Source: Lachnospiraceae bacterium UBA7093 (GTDB lineage: Bacteria > Bacillota > Clostridia > Lachnospirales > Lachnospiraceae). From it: a stretch of DNA of 49,625 bases. The notes under the pieces were generated by a model. It was not told the origin of the DNA, did not search any database, and saw only the letters and a list, made by a program, of their open reading frames with translations. The stretch lies in NCBI GenBank assembly GCA_002492465.1, contig DKYT01000052.1, positions 1-49,625 on the forward strand, given 5' to 3'. This document shows, in pieces, positions 6,485 through 14,388 of this stretch. Made by a program: the position numbers and the translations under genes. Numbering within the stretch: position 1 is the stretch's first letter; the number at the start of each line of letters is the position of its first letter.

Positions 6485-7330
6485 GGAGATATTCAATATG
6501 CCAAGGATATTTTAAGGCAAACGAGCTACTATTCGTTAATTGGAGGGTATAAGGATATCTTTAAAAATCCGACAACCAAGAACTATAAAGATGGAACACG
6601 GTTTGAGGATATTGTAGAGTTATATTATTTTGATGAATCCTTAAGGCAGTTGTTTTTGAGGTATCTCATTAAAGTGGAAAATGAAATAAAGTCACAAGTT
6701 TCCTACTATTTTACGGAGAAGTATGGTGAAAACCAAAAGGAATATCTGGATACCGCAAATTATAATTATGTGGGTGAGAAAAATCAAAGAGATATTAATC
6801 GCTTAATAAAAATTTTAGAGGGATATGTTACTAAACCGACGGATTATCATTATATAACTCATGCACAGAAAAAATATGGAAATGTTCCATTGTGGGTAAA
6901 TATTTCAAAAATGTATATGTTGCTTCCACAAGATATACAGATTAAGGTCAGTAGGAATTATCTGTGTATCAATGAAAGTCAAATGACTTCTATGCTGGCG
7001 GTAATGGTAAAATTCAGAAATGTTTGTGCACATGGAGAGCGATTGTTTACCTATAGAACGGTTGATAGCATTCCGAATTTACCAATACATAAGAAATTAG
7101 GCATAGCTCAAAAAGGCACACAATATATAAATGGAAAAAATGATTTGTTCTCAGTTGTAATTGCTTTAAGGTATCTTTTAAACGATGGTCGGTATAGGGA
7201 ATTTATAAAAGAACTTAAATCTTTGATTGATAAGTATCTTAAGAAACATGACAGTATAGGAGAACAAGAATTATATGAAAAAATGGGATTTCCAGAAAAC
7301 TGGAGAAACATAACCAGGTACAGGAAATAG
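6485..7330 (+). CDS. Abi_2/AbiF-type HEPN protein, N-terminus disturbed
   Basis: The open frame carries typical Abi_2 sequence from about 6500: AKDILRQTSYYSLIGGYKDI, then FKNPTTKNYKDGTRFEDI, FDESLRQLFLRYLIKVENEI and SYYFTEKYGE. The HEPN ribonuclease motif R-N-x3-H is present as RNVCAH (7016-7033). Known relatives are abortive-infection or toxin proteins that act on RNA. The good ribosome site AAGGAG (6483-6488) faces an ATG at 6498 that is in another frame and stops after MPRIF. The Abi frame itself has no ATG there, and the first alternative start is a TTG at 6650 with no ribosome site. Roughly the first 25-30 residues seem missing. It may be a disabled toxin gene. Confidence 0.7.
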   Translation, partial: GDIQYAKDILRQTSYYSLIGGYKDIFKNPTTKNYKDGTRFEDIVELYYFDESLRQLFLRYLIKVENEIKSQVSYYFTEKYGENQKEYLDTANYNYVGEKNQRDINRLIKILEGYVTKPTDYHYITHAQKKYGNVPLWVNISKMYMLLPQDIQIKVSRNYLCINESQMTSMLAVMVKFRNVCAHGERLFTYRTVDSIPNLPIHKKLGIAQKGTQYINGKNDLFSVVIALRYLLNDGRYREFIKELKSLIDKYLKKHDSIGEQELYEKMGFPENWRNITRYRK

Positions 7331-7554
7331 TATAATTGTAGGTTGGATATGGGATCCTTGTATCATTTTTTGTGCAAAAACACCTTTGAATTTGTGAAAG
7401 AAAGGGTATAAAATAATCAGGAACGTGTGGCATAAACTGCGTAAATCCAGTTACCTGCCATGCGTTTGTTTGTATATAAATATACTGCTATAGATATTCA
7501 GCGTGTAGCCTTTGGCGTAAATCCAGCAGCCAGGGCTATGCGCTGTTTTGGTCT

Positions 7555-7585
7555 GATAAGCCGGCTCGCAAAGCGTGCCGGCGTT
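7555..7585 (+). repeat. Short hairpin repeat, copy 1
   Basis: GATAAGCCGG followed by a near-perfect inverted repeat: CCGGC-T-CGC-AAA-GCG-T-GCCGG. A related 31-base copy occurs at 39682-39712 after another gene. There is no T-run, so it is not a standard terminator. It lies in the leader of the MATE gene. The rest of 7331-7554 shows no gene. Confidence 0.45.
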
Positions 7586-7605
7586 TGGTATGAAAGGAGA
7601 CAGAC

Positions 7606-9051
7606 ATGGAAACAAAGAGTAATTCATTTCTTATGGAAGAGCCGGTTTCACGGCTAATGGGGAAATATGCAGTCCCCTGCATTATTTCCCTCCTTGTGGG
7701 GGCGTTATATAATATTGTTGACCAGATATTTATTGCCAATGCCTCTTATCTGGGTTCTTATGGGAATGCTGCAAATACAGTGGTATTTCCTTTGACGGTA
7801 ATCGCCCTTGCCCTTGCCGTTATGGTAGGCGACGGCTGCTGCGCCTTTGTGAGCCTGAGTCTTGGCAAGGATAAACCCCAGGATGCGGGCAGGAGCATGG
7901 GGAATTCTATCCTGCTCACAGTGGGTCTGGGGCTTATTTTGTGTGCGGTTTACCTGATCTTCAGCAGCCGGATTATCGCCATGTTCGGAGGAACGGTGAA
8001 TGAAGAAACATTCCGTCATTCAAAGGAATATTTTTTCTGGATTACGCTGGGGATTCCCTTTTATATGTTCGGGCAGGCTATGAATCCGGTAATCCGTGCG
8101 GATGGAAGTCCGGGATTTGCCATGGCGTCCACCCTTGCGGGAGCAGCCGTGAATGTGGTTCTTGACCCGATATTTATCTTCTTGTTCCGTTGGGGGATGA
8201 TGGGGGCTGCTGTGGCAACAGTGGCAGGACAGATCGTGACCGCTGTTCTGGCGGTGTGGTATCTCTCGCATACGAAGATTGTAAAGCTTTGCAGAAAGGA
8301 TTTTAAATTAAACGGAGAAATTGTGCGCCGCACGTTACTTCTTGGTATTTGCAGCTTTTTATCCCAGATATCTCTTGTGGCTGCGATGGCTGCCATCAAC
8401 AACATGATAAGACAGTACGGGGCGCGGGATGCTGTGTTTGGTCAGGCACAATATGCCCAGATTCCGATGGCGGTAGTGGGTATTGTGATGAAGTTCTTTC
8501 AGATTGTAATCTCCATTGTGGTGGGAATGGCGGCAGGATGCATCCCTATCGTTGGGTATAACATGGGCGCGGGGGCAAGGAAGAGGGTAAAAGAACTTTT
8601 CACAAAGCTGCTTATCGCAGAAACGGTTGTAGGGATTCTGGCGCTTGTCATTGTAGAGTTCTTCCCGGTGGGGCTTATTGGTATTTTTGGCGCTGCGAAT
8701 GAGAGCGCTTATTATACGGATTTTGCAGTCCGGGCATTCCGAATTTACCTTTGCATGATAGTGTTTGCCTGTGTGAATAAAGCGGCGTTCATTTTCCTGC
8801 AGGCGATGGGGAAGGCGGCTGCGTCTACCATGCTTTCTATGGTCAGGGAGATTGTATTTGGCGTTGGGTTTGCACTTATTCTGCCGCATTTTTATGGGCT
8901 GGATGGAGTCCTGTACTCCATGCCGGTATCGGATATTTTAACATTTGTCATTTCCGGTATTGTCATTGTCTCCACCTACAGGCAGTTAGGGAGCAGGCAC
9001 AGAGATTTACTGCGGCAATTCTGCCCGTTTCATTTCAGAAAGTTTACCTGA
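7606..9051 (+). CDS. MATE family multidrug/Na+ efflux transporter
   Basis: A 481-residue protein with the twelve-helix MATE layout. Visible family features are the first helix with VGALYNIVDQIFI at about residues 32-44, the internally repeated half with ISIVVGMAAGCIPIVGYNMG at about 305-324, and the NPVIRADGSP loop at about 161-170. It would export cationic compounds in exchange for Na+ or H+ at the cytoplasmic membrane. The start has AAAGGAG upstream. An AraC regulator follows in the same direction with its own promoter, so the transporter may be under its control, though the sequence does not show this. A second MATE gene of a different subtype lies at 47506. Confidence 0.93.
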   Translation: METKSNSFLMEEPVSRLMGKYAVPCIISLLVGALYNIVDQIFIANASYLGSYGNAANTVVFPLTVIALALAVMVGDGCCAFVSLSLGKDKPQDAGRSMGNSILLTVGLGLILCAVYLIFSSRIIAMFGGTVNEETFRHSKEYFFWITLGIPFYMFGQAMNPVIRADGSPGFAMASTLAGAAVNVVLDPIFIFLFRWGMMGAAVATVAGQIVTAVLAVWYLSHTKIVKLCRKDFKLNGEIVRRTLLLGICSFLSQISLVAAMAAINNMIRQYGARDAVFGQAQYAQIPMAVVGIVMKFFQIVISIVVGMAAGCIPIVGYNMGAGARKRVKELFTKLLIAETVVGILALVIVEFFPVGLIGIFGAANESAYYTDFAVRAFRIYLCMIVFACVNKAAFIFLQAMGKAAASTMLSMVREIVFGVGFALILPHFYGLDGVLYSMPVSDILTFVISGIVIVSTYRQLGSRHRDLLRQFCPFHFRKFT

Positions 9052-9064
9052 AAATATAAAATTA

Positions 9065-9073
9065 TGGTATAAT
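9065..9073 (+). promoter_or_regulatory. Extended -10 promoter of the AraC gene
   Basis: TG-G-TATAAT (TATAAT at 9068-9073) is an extended -10 element. No good -35 box lies upstream. It is located 14 bases after the stop of the MATE gene. Confidence 0.5.
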
Positions 9074-9105
9074 GAACAAATTAAAACCATTGATTCAGGA
9101 AGCGT

Positions 9106-9978
9106 ATGAATGTGCAAAAGAAAATCATGACAACATTTTACCATCCTCTGACGGCTACCCCCTTCAAAAAGAATTCTTCCTATGTGGAGGTAATGCCTGC
9201 AGAACAATTGCGACCATATATAAGATGCTTTTGGGGAACCATGCAGCCTGTGAAACAAAAGGCAAAAGAAAAGCCCCCTGAAATCGTAATCCCCGATACC
9301 TGCGTTGATATCCTCTATTTCATAGATTACACAGACAACGCCGTTTCGGGAGGCTTTTGCGGTGTAAATGACCACAGCTTTTATGTTTCTGAAGGAGAAA
9401 ACAAAGGGCATCTTGCAGCTACCTTTGCCATTCGTTTTTATGCATGGAGCGCATATGCGTTTGCAGAAGATTCTTTAAAGGAAACGTTAAACGGTTATTT
9501 TGAAGTGGGGGAAAGATTTGAGTGGCTGGACAGGCTTGTTCGCCCAAAGCTACTGGAATTAAAGTCCTTTCAGGAAAAGTGCTCCTATGTGGAGAGCCTG
9601 TTGATGCAGAAAATACAGGATACAAGAAAAAATGAAATCGTAAATTATACTATCAATAATTTACTTTTGAACAAAGGCGTACAGGAGGTATCCCACCTGG
9701 CGAAGGAGGCGTTTGTAAGCGGCAGGCAGTTAGAGCGTTTGTTCCAAGAATATGTAGGTATTACCCCTAAAAAGCTAAGCAATTTGATTCGTTATCAGTT
9801 TTTGTGGAGAGACATTTTGTGCGAAAGGGATTTTCACATTTCCAATGCCGTTTATAAATATGGGTATACAGATCAATCTCATTTACTCCACGAATTTAAG
9901 CGGTATCATACTATGGATATACGCAGCGCAAGGAAGATGGCGTTGCAAAATGTCGGAAATATACAAGATATTTCATGA
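9106..9978 (+). CDS. AraC-family transcriptional regulator with DUF6597-like sensor domain
   Basis: A 290-residue protein. Residues of about 20-165 form an N-terminal sensor resembling DUF6597 (LRPYIRCFWGT, then PDTCVDILYFID). The C-terminal third is an AraC double helix-turn-helix, including the second-motif pattern FHISNAVYKYGYTDQSHLLH followed by EFKRYH. AGGA precedes the ATG at 9106; an in-frame ATG at 9127 is possible. It lies downstream of a MATE transporter and upstream of a VOC-DUF3795 gene 54 bases away, so either may be a target. The ligand is unknown. Confidence 0.85.
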   Translation: MNVQKKIMTTFYHPLTATPFKKNSSYVEVMPAEQLRPYIRCFWGTMQPVKQKAKEKPPEIVIPDTCVDILYFIDYTDNAVSGGFCGVNDHSFYVSEGENKGHLAATFAIRFYAWSAYAFAEDSLKETLNGYFEVGERFEWLDRLVRPKLLELKSFQEKCSYVESLLMQKIQDTRKNEIVNYTINNLLLNKGVQEVSHLAKEAFVSGRQLERLFQEYVGITPKKLSNLIRYQFLWRDILCERDFHISNAVYKYGYTDQSHLLHEFKRYHTMDIRSARKMALQNVGNIQDIS

Positions 9979-10032
9979 GGGCTATCGTAAAATGATTTCA
10001 AATTCTAAAGAGAAGGAAAGGAATGAGAAAAC

Positions 10033-10791
10033 ATGAAATATTGCAGTACGCTGCTTGCAGTGCGCAACATGGAAAAATCCTTACGGTTTTATAAGGATTT
10101 ATTTGATCAGGATGTGGTTATGGATTTGGGGGAAAATAAGACGCTGACCTGCGGTCTGGTGCTGCAGGAGGGTTTGGATCAGCTGGCAGGATTTGCGGCG
10201 GATACCATGAAATTCCGCTCCAACACTATGGAACTGTATTTTGAGACGGAAGATTTCGAAAGTTTTATGGAATTGCTGGATGCCCATCCACAGGTGGAAA
10301 GGCTTCATGCGCCTAAAACCTATCCGTGGCTCCAGAGAGGAATTCATATTTTAGACCCCGACGGGCATCTGATTGAGGTTTCGGAAAGCATGTATTCCGT
10401 TGCCTGCAAGCAGTTTGAACAGGGTAAAAACGTAGAGGAAACATCCGAATTGGTGCATCACCCTGTAAAGGTAGTCCAGGAATGGTATGAGGAATACCAA
10501 AGAGGTAAGCAGGCGCTGATCAGCGTATGCGGAACGGATTGCGGCGCCTGCTATTGTTTTGGCAAAATGTGCAATGGCTGTAATCCCTGCGAGGGAAAGG
10601 TTTTTCATGCGCCGGAAGGAAAGGCGTGCCCCATTTATGAATGTGTGAGAAACGATAAAGGTATGCCTGACTGCGGAGCCTGTGAAGAAGTGCCCTGTAA
10701 GATCTGGTATTGCACAAGGGATCCTAAGTTTTCGGAGGAAGAGTTTCAGGTAAATATGGCAATGAGGATACAGACATTAAGAAAAAAGTAA
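10033..10791 (+). CDS. VOC (glyoxalase-fold) protein fused to a Cys-rich DUF3795 domain
   Basis: A 252-residue two-domain protein. Residues 1-120 are a vicinal-oxygen-chelate domain: STLLAVRNMEKSLRFYKDLF at the start and HILDPDGHLIEVSE at the end, with a candidate metal-ligand Glu. Residues of about 160-252 are Cys-rich in the DUF3795 manner: CGTDCGACYCFGKMCNGC, CPIYECVRN and DCGACEEVPCKIW, with about fourteen cysteines in all. The Cys set suggests metal binding. Each domain usually occurs alone, so the fusion is worth noting. GAAAGGA precedes the start. The function is unknown; resistance or metal sensing is only a guess. Confidence 0.8.
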   Translation: MKYCSTLLAVRNMEKSLRFYKDLFDQDVVMDLGENKTLTCGLVLQEGLDQLAGFAADTMKFRSNTMELYFETEDFESFMELLDAHPQVERLHAPKTYPWLQRGIHILDPDGHLIEVSESMYSVACKQFEQGKNVEETSELVHHPVKVVQEWYEEYQRGKQALISVCGTDCGACYCFGKMCNGCNPCEGKVFHAPEGKACPIYECVRNDKGMPDCGACEEVPCKIWYCTRDPKFSEEEFQVNMAMRIQTLRKK

Positions 10792-10847
10792 AAAGTAAGA
10801 TGGACTCTCAATATCCCCATTGCTTATTCCAGTTTGTATGCAAATGA

Positions 10848-10875
10848 TTGACAAAGTAAAATCTAATGTTAAAAT
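10848..10875 (+). promoter_or_regulatory. Promoter of the hybrid kinase gene
   Basis: TTGACA at 10848-10853, a 16-base spacer, and TAAAAT at 10870-10875. The start codon lies about 70 bases downstream. Confidence 0.6.
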
Positions 10876-10943
10876 TTATTATAGAAATTCTAATATTTTA
10901 AACCGGAATACGGCGGAGGCAGGTTGAAAGAGAGGCACGCTTT

Positions 10944-13900
10944 ATGAAAAAAGGCAAGTATCTGCAAAGAATTATTTATGTTGTAATACTCCTGATTGTT
11001 ATTATCATCTTGTTTCAGTGGTATACGACCCAAAACAGAAAGCGCATGGAGGAGAGAAATAAAAGCTATGCATCCGACTCGGCGCGCCAGATGGCGGATC
11101 AGATAGATGATGAATTGAACAATGGTTTAGATCTGATTGCAACTTATACCTATTTTTTTGGCGAGAGCCTGACACAGCCCGAAGTAACTTCTTCAATGTT
11201 GAAAGAGATAGAAGAAAATTCTTTGTTTGACGCTTTGGTATATACAGATAAGGAGGGGATTAACCACACTGCAGATGGAAGAACCTCAGACGGAACACAG
11301 AGAGATTATTATGTTGCAGGTATGCGGGGGGAAACAGGCATATCCGTGGTGTTTGATTCGGCTTTTTATGATGAAACGATGTTGTGCTTTTATGCCCCTG
11401 TGCGGTATCAGGGGGAGATTATAGGCGTTTTGAGGGGGGCATATCTTGCGGAAGAATATCTGAAGGATATGCTGGTCACTACCTATTTTGGCGAGAAAGC
11501 ATCGGTGCATTTGTGTATGCCGGATGGAAGGATCCTTGCCTGTTCTGATGCCAAGGGACATCGGGGCATTTTGACCGATATACTGGAAGAGATGGGGATG
11601 ATCGATAAGGCTACGGCGGAGCGGACTAACGCTGTGTTCCGGGACGGAGGAGAAGGAGCCTTTGTCTGCGGCCCCGGCAGTAAAACGGATAATATCTGCG
11701 TAAGGTATCTTTCACAGAACAATTTTGTTCTGGTGCAGACCTTTCCCAAAAGCGTTACGGAGAGCATGGTCAGAGCCGAAAATCTGGTAGGGATTCAGCT
11801 GGAGGCAATGCTGATCAGCGCCTTTGTCCTATATATGCTGGTGACCCTTATTCATGCCGGTAGTGAAAGAAAACGGCTGCAGAAAGAAAACCGGGAGATG
11901 GGATATATTATAAACGGGGTTAATACGTTGTTTTCCCGGTTTGCAATGGTTGATTTTGAAACGGACACTTATCAGTATCTTGCAGGCACAAGATCTGAGG
12001 ACGGCGGGCTTGCTGTTACCGGCAGATATGAGGAGCTGGCGCGGCATCTGAGTGACATTCTGGTGGATGAAAAGGAACGACGGGAGTTTGCACAGCAGCT
12101 TGCCAAGGATGCCATTATAGAGGCGATGAAGGAGCATGACGATCTTCGATTTGAATGTCATGTACTCCGAGGCGGCGCCCAGGAATGGGAGCACATGAAT
12201 GTTATCTGTCTGGAACGGAAGGAAGGCAGGGCAAGCAAGATCCTTCTGATTCGGCAGAATATCACGGAGGTAAAGGAAAAGGAACTGCGTATCCAGGCGG
12301 AAATGTCCCTTGCCAATCGAAAGGAACGGCAGTATCGAATTGCAATTACCTCCAACGCGTTCTGTACCTTTGAATTCAATTTGACGAAGGATCTGATTGA
12401 AGAGGATATTTTGCGGGAGATGGACGGAAAGACTGTTTCGCTGCTTGAATCGGCGGAGCTGAAGACGCCCTGCAAGGCTTCTCAATGCTTTGAACAGTGG
12501 AAGTCTTTTATATTAGAAGAATCTATGGCGGAGTACGCGAAAGTGGTAAACATAGATTATTTGAGGGAGCGCTTTGAACAGGGAGAAACGGAGGTAAATG
12601 TCGATTACTGGGGCTGGGCTTCCGCTAACCGGCAGATGTGCGTGAGACAGTCGTTTATTATGACTCAGGATGATGATGCCGGCGATATTATGGTTATGGT
12701 GGTGTCAAAAGAGATCACAGAGCAGGTACAAAAGCAGCGTGAACAGACTCAGGCTTTACAGGATGCGCTTATGCAGGCGCAGCATGCCAATGCGGCAAAG
12801 ACCACCTTCCTTTCCAATATGTCCCACGATATCCGTACGCCCATGAATGCGATCATAGGTTTTGCAACCATTGCAGTCAGCCATATTGACAATAAGGAAC
12901 AGGTCAGAGACTGCCTTCAGAAGGTTCTTTCCTCCAGTAATCATTTGCTGAGCCTGATCAATGATATTCTGGACATGAGCAGAATCGAAAGTGGGAAGGT
13001 ACAGATCAAGGAGCAGGAATGCAATATTTCCGAATTGATGCATAATTTGGTCAATATTATTCAACCCCAGGTGAAGGCAAAACAGTTGGAGCTGTTCATT
13101 GATACTTTTGAAGTGGTTAATGAGGATGTAATCGCCGATCCTCTTAAGCTCAATCAGATTTTTATCAATCTGTTGAGCAATGCTGTGAAATATACTCCAT
13201 CGAAGGGCAGTATTTCCTTCAGGATTATACAGAAAACCACATTCCGACATGGCTACGGCGACTATACCTTTATTGTGAAAGATAGCGGTATGGGAATGGC
13301 ACCGGAATTTTTAAAGCATGTTTTTGAACCATTTGAACGGGAATCAAGCACTACCCGCAGCGGAATAGAAGGCACCGGTTTGGGTATGGCGATCACCAAA
13401 AATATTGTGGAGATGATGAACGGCAAGATTTCCGTAGAGAGCGAAGTAGGAAAAGGAAGTACCTTTACAGTAGAATTAACCCTGAAGCTGCAGGATAATG
13501 AGAAAAATGCGGAACAGATTAAAGAACTGAACGGACTGAGGGCATTGGTGGTGGACGATGATTTTAATGTCTGCGACAGCGTAAGCAAGATGCTCAAGGA
13601 AATCGGTATGCGTGTGGAATGGACTACCTCCGGAAGGGAAGCGGTATACCGGGCAAAAGGGGCCCATGATGAGGGGGATTCCTACCACACCTATATCATA
13701 GACTGGCAAATGCCGGAAATGAGCGGTGTGGAAACAGCAAGAAAGATCCGCAGTGCAGTGGGAAATGAAGCGCCTATTATTATTCTAACGGCATATGACT
13801 GGACAGATATTGAGGAGGAGGCGAAGGAGGCAGGCGTTACCGCTTTCTGTGCAAAACCGCTGTTTATGTCAGATTTGAAATCTGCATTATTGGCGGCAAA

Positions 13901-14333
13901 TAATCTTGTGGAAAAAGAAGAGAAAGACAGCGCGTGGGTGTTGGGTGATTTTCACGGGAAACGGGTTCTGTTGGTAGAAGACATCGAACTGAACCGGGAG
14001 ATCGCAGAAGTGATTTTGGAGGAAGCAGGCTTTGCCGTTGAATCTGCACCGGATGGAACCGATGCAGTGGAAATGGTGAGCAAATCTCAGGAAAATTACT
14101 ATGATGTAATCTTAATGGATATCCAGATGCCGATTATGAACGGTTATGAGGCGACCAGGGCTATTCGGAACCTTTCCAGGAAGGATGTGAGAAACATGCC
14201 AATTATTGCTATGACGGCAAATGCTCTGGAGGAAGATAAGGAAGCGGCAATTAAAAACGGAATGAATGCCCATATTGCGAAGCCTTTGGATATAAAGGTT
14301 CTTATGGAAGTTCTGAAGCAATATCTGTATTAA
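10944..14333 (+). CDS. Hybrid sensor histidine kinase with two receiver domains
   Basis: A 1129-residue membrane kinase. A membrane helix at about residues 9-26 and another at about 280-300 enclose a Cache-like extracellular sensor. A PAS-like stretch follows at about 310-600. The HisKA site is SHDIRTPMNAIIGF, with phospho-accepting His628. ATPase boxes follow (NLLSNAVKYTP, DSGMGMAP, GTGLGMAI). Receiver 1 has Asp920 in DWQMPEMSG, with DDD upstream and Lys in CAKPLF. Receiver 2 has Asp1059 in LMDIQMPIMNG with Lys in IAKPLD. No HPt or DNA-binding domain is present, so phosphate must pass to a protein elsewhere. It has its own promoter and a strong terminator, so it is monocistronic. Confidence 0.93.
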   Translation: MKKGKYLQRIIYVVILLIVIIILFQWYTTQNRKRMEERNKSYASDSARQMADQIDDELNNGLDLIATYTYFFGESLTQPEVTSSMLKEIEENSLFDALVYTDKEGINHTADGRTSDGTQRDYYVAGMRGETGISVVFDSAFYDETMLCFYAPVRYQGEIIGVLRGAYLAEEYLKDMLVTTYFGEKASVHLCMPDGRILACSDAKGHRGILTDILEEMGMIDKATAERTNAVFRDGGEGAFVCGPGSKTDNICVRYLSQNNFVLVQTFPKSVTESMVRAENLVGIQLEAMLISAFVLYMLVTLIHAGSERKRLQKENREMGYIINGVNTLFSRFAMVDFETDTYQYLAGTRSEDGGLAVTGRYEELARHLSDILVDEKERREFAQQLAKDAIIEAMKEHDDLRFECHVLRGGAQEWEHMNVICLERKEGRASKILLIRQNITEVKEKELRIQAEMSLANRKERQYRIAITSNAFCTFEFNLTKDLIEEDILREMDGKTVSLLESAELKTPCKASQCFEQWKSFILEESMAEYAKVVNIDYLRERFEQGETEVNVDYWGWASANRQMCVRQSFIMTQDDDAGDIMVMVVSKEITEQVQKQREQTQALQDALMQAQHANAAKTTFLSNMSHDIRTPMNAIIGFATIAVSHIDNKEQVRDCLQKVLSSSNHLLSLINDILDMSRIESGKVQIKEQECNISELMHNLVNIIQPQVKAKQLELFIDTFEVVNEDVIADPLKLNQIFINLLSNAVKYTPSKGSISFRIIQKTTFRHGYGDYTFIVKDSGMGMAPEFLKHVFEPFERESSTTRSGIEGTGLGMAITKNIVEMMNGKISVESEVGKGSTFTVELTLKLQDNEKNAEQIKELNGLRALVVDDDFNVCDSVSKMLKEIGMRVEWTTSGREAVYRAKGAHDEGDSYHTYIIDWQMPEMSGVETARKIRSAVGNEAPIIILTAYDWTDIEEEAKEAGVTAFCAKPLFMSDLKSALLAANNLVEKEEKDSAWVLGDFHGKRVLLVEDIELNREIAEVILEEAGFAVESAPDGTDAVEMVSKSQENYYDVILMDIQMPIMNGYEATRAIRNLSRKDVRNMPIIAMTANALEEDKEAAIKNGMNAHIAKPLDIKVLMEVLKQYLY

Positions 14334-14335
14334 AA

Positions 14336-14380
14336 GGGTGCGCACAAGCTCCAGCCTGGAGGATTGTGCGCATCCTTTTT
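14336..14380. terminator. Bidirectional terminator between convergent genes
   Basis: A very long hairpin: GGGTGCGCACAA (14336-14347) pairs with TTGTGCGCATCC (14364-14375), and an inner CTCCA/TGGAG extends it. TTTTT follows on the plus strand (14376-14380) and TTTTA on the minus strand. It ends both the kinase gene and the minus-strand LysM gene. Confidence 0.85.
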
Positions 14381-14388
14381 CGATGACA

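Noticed and set aside
7555..7585. Intrinsic terminator before the MATE gene
   Set aside because: The stem is strong but no T-run follows. A related copy elsewhere indicates a dispersed repeat instead.
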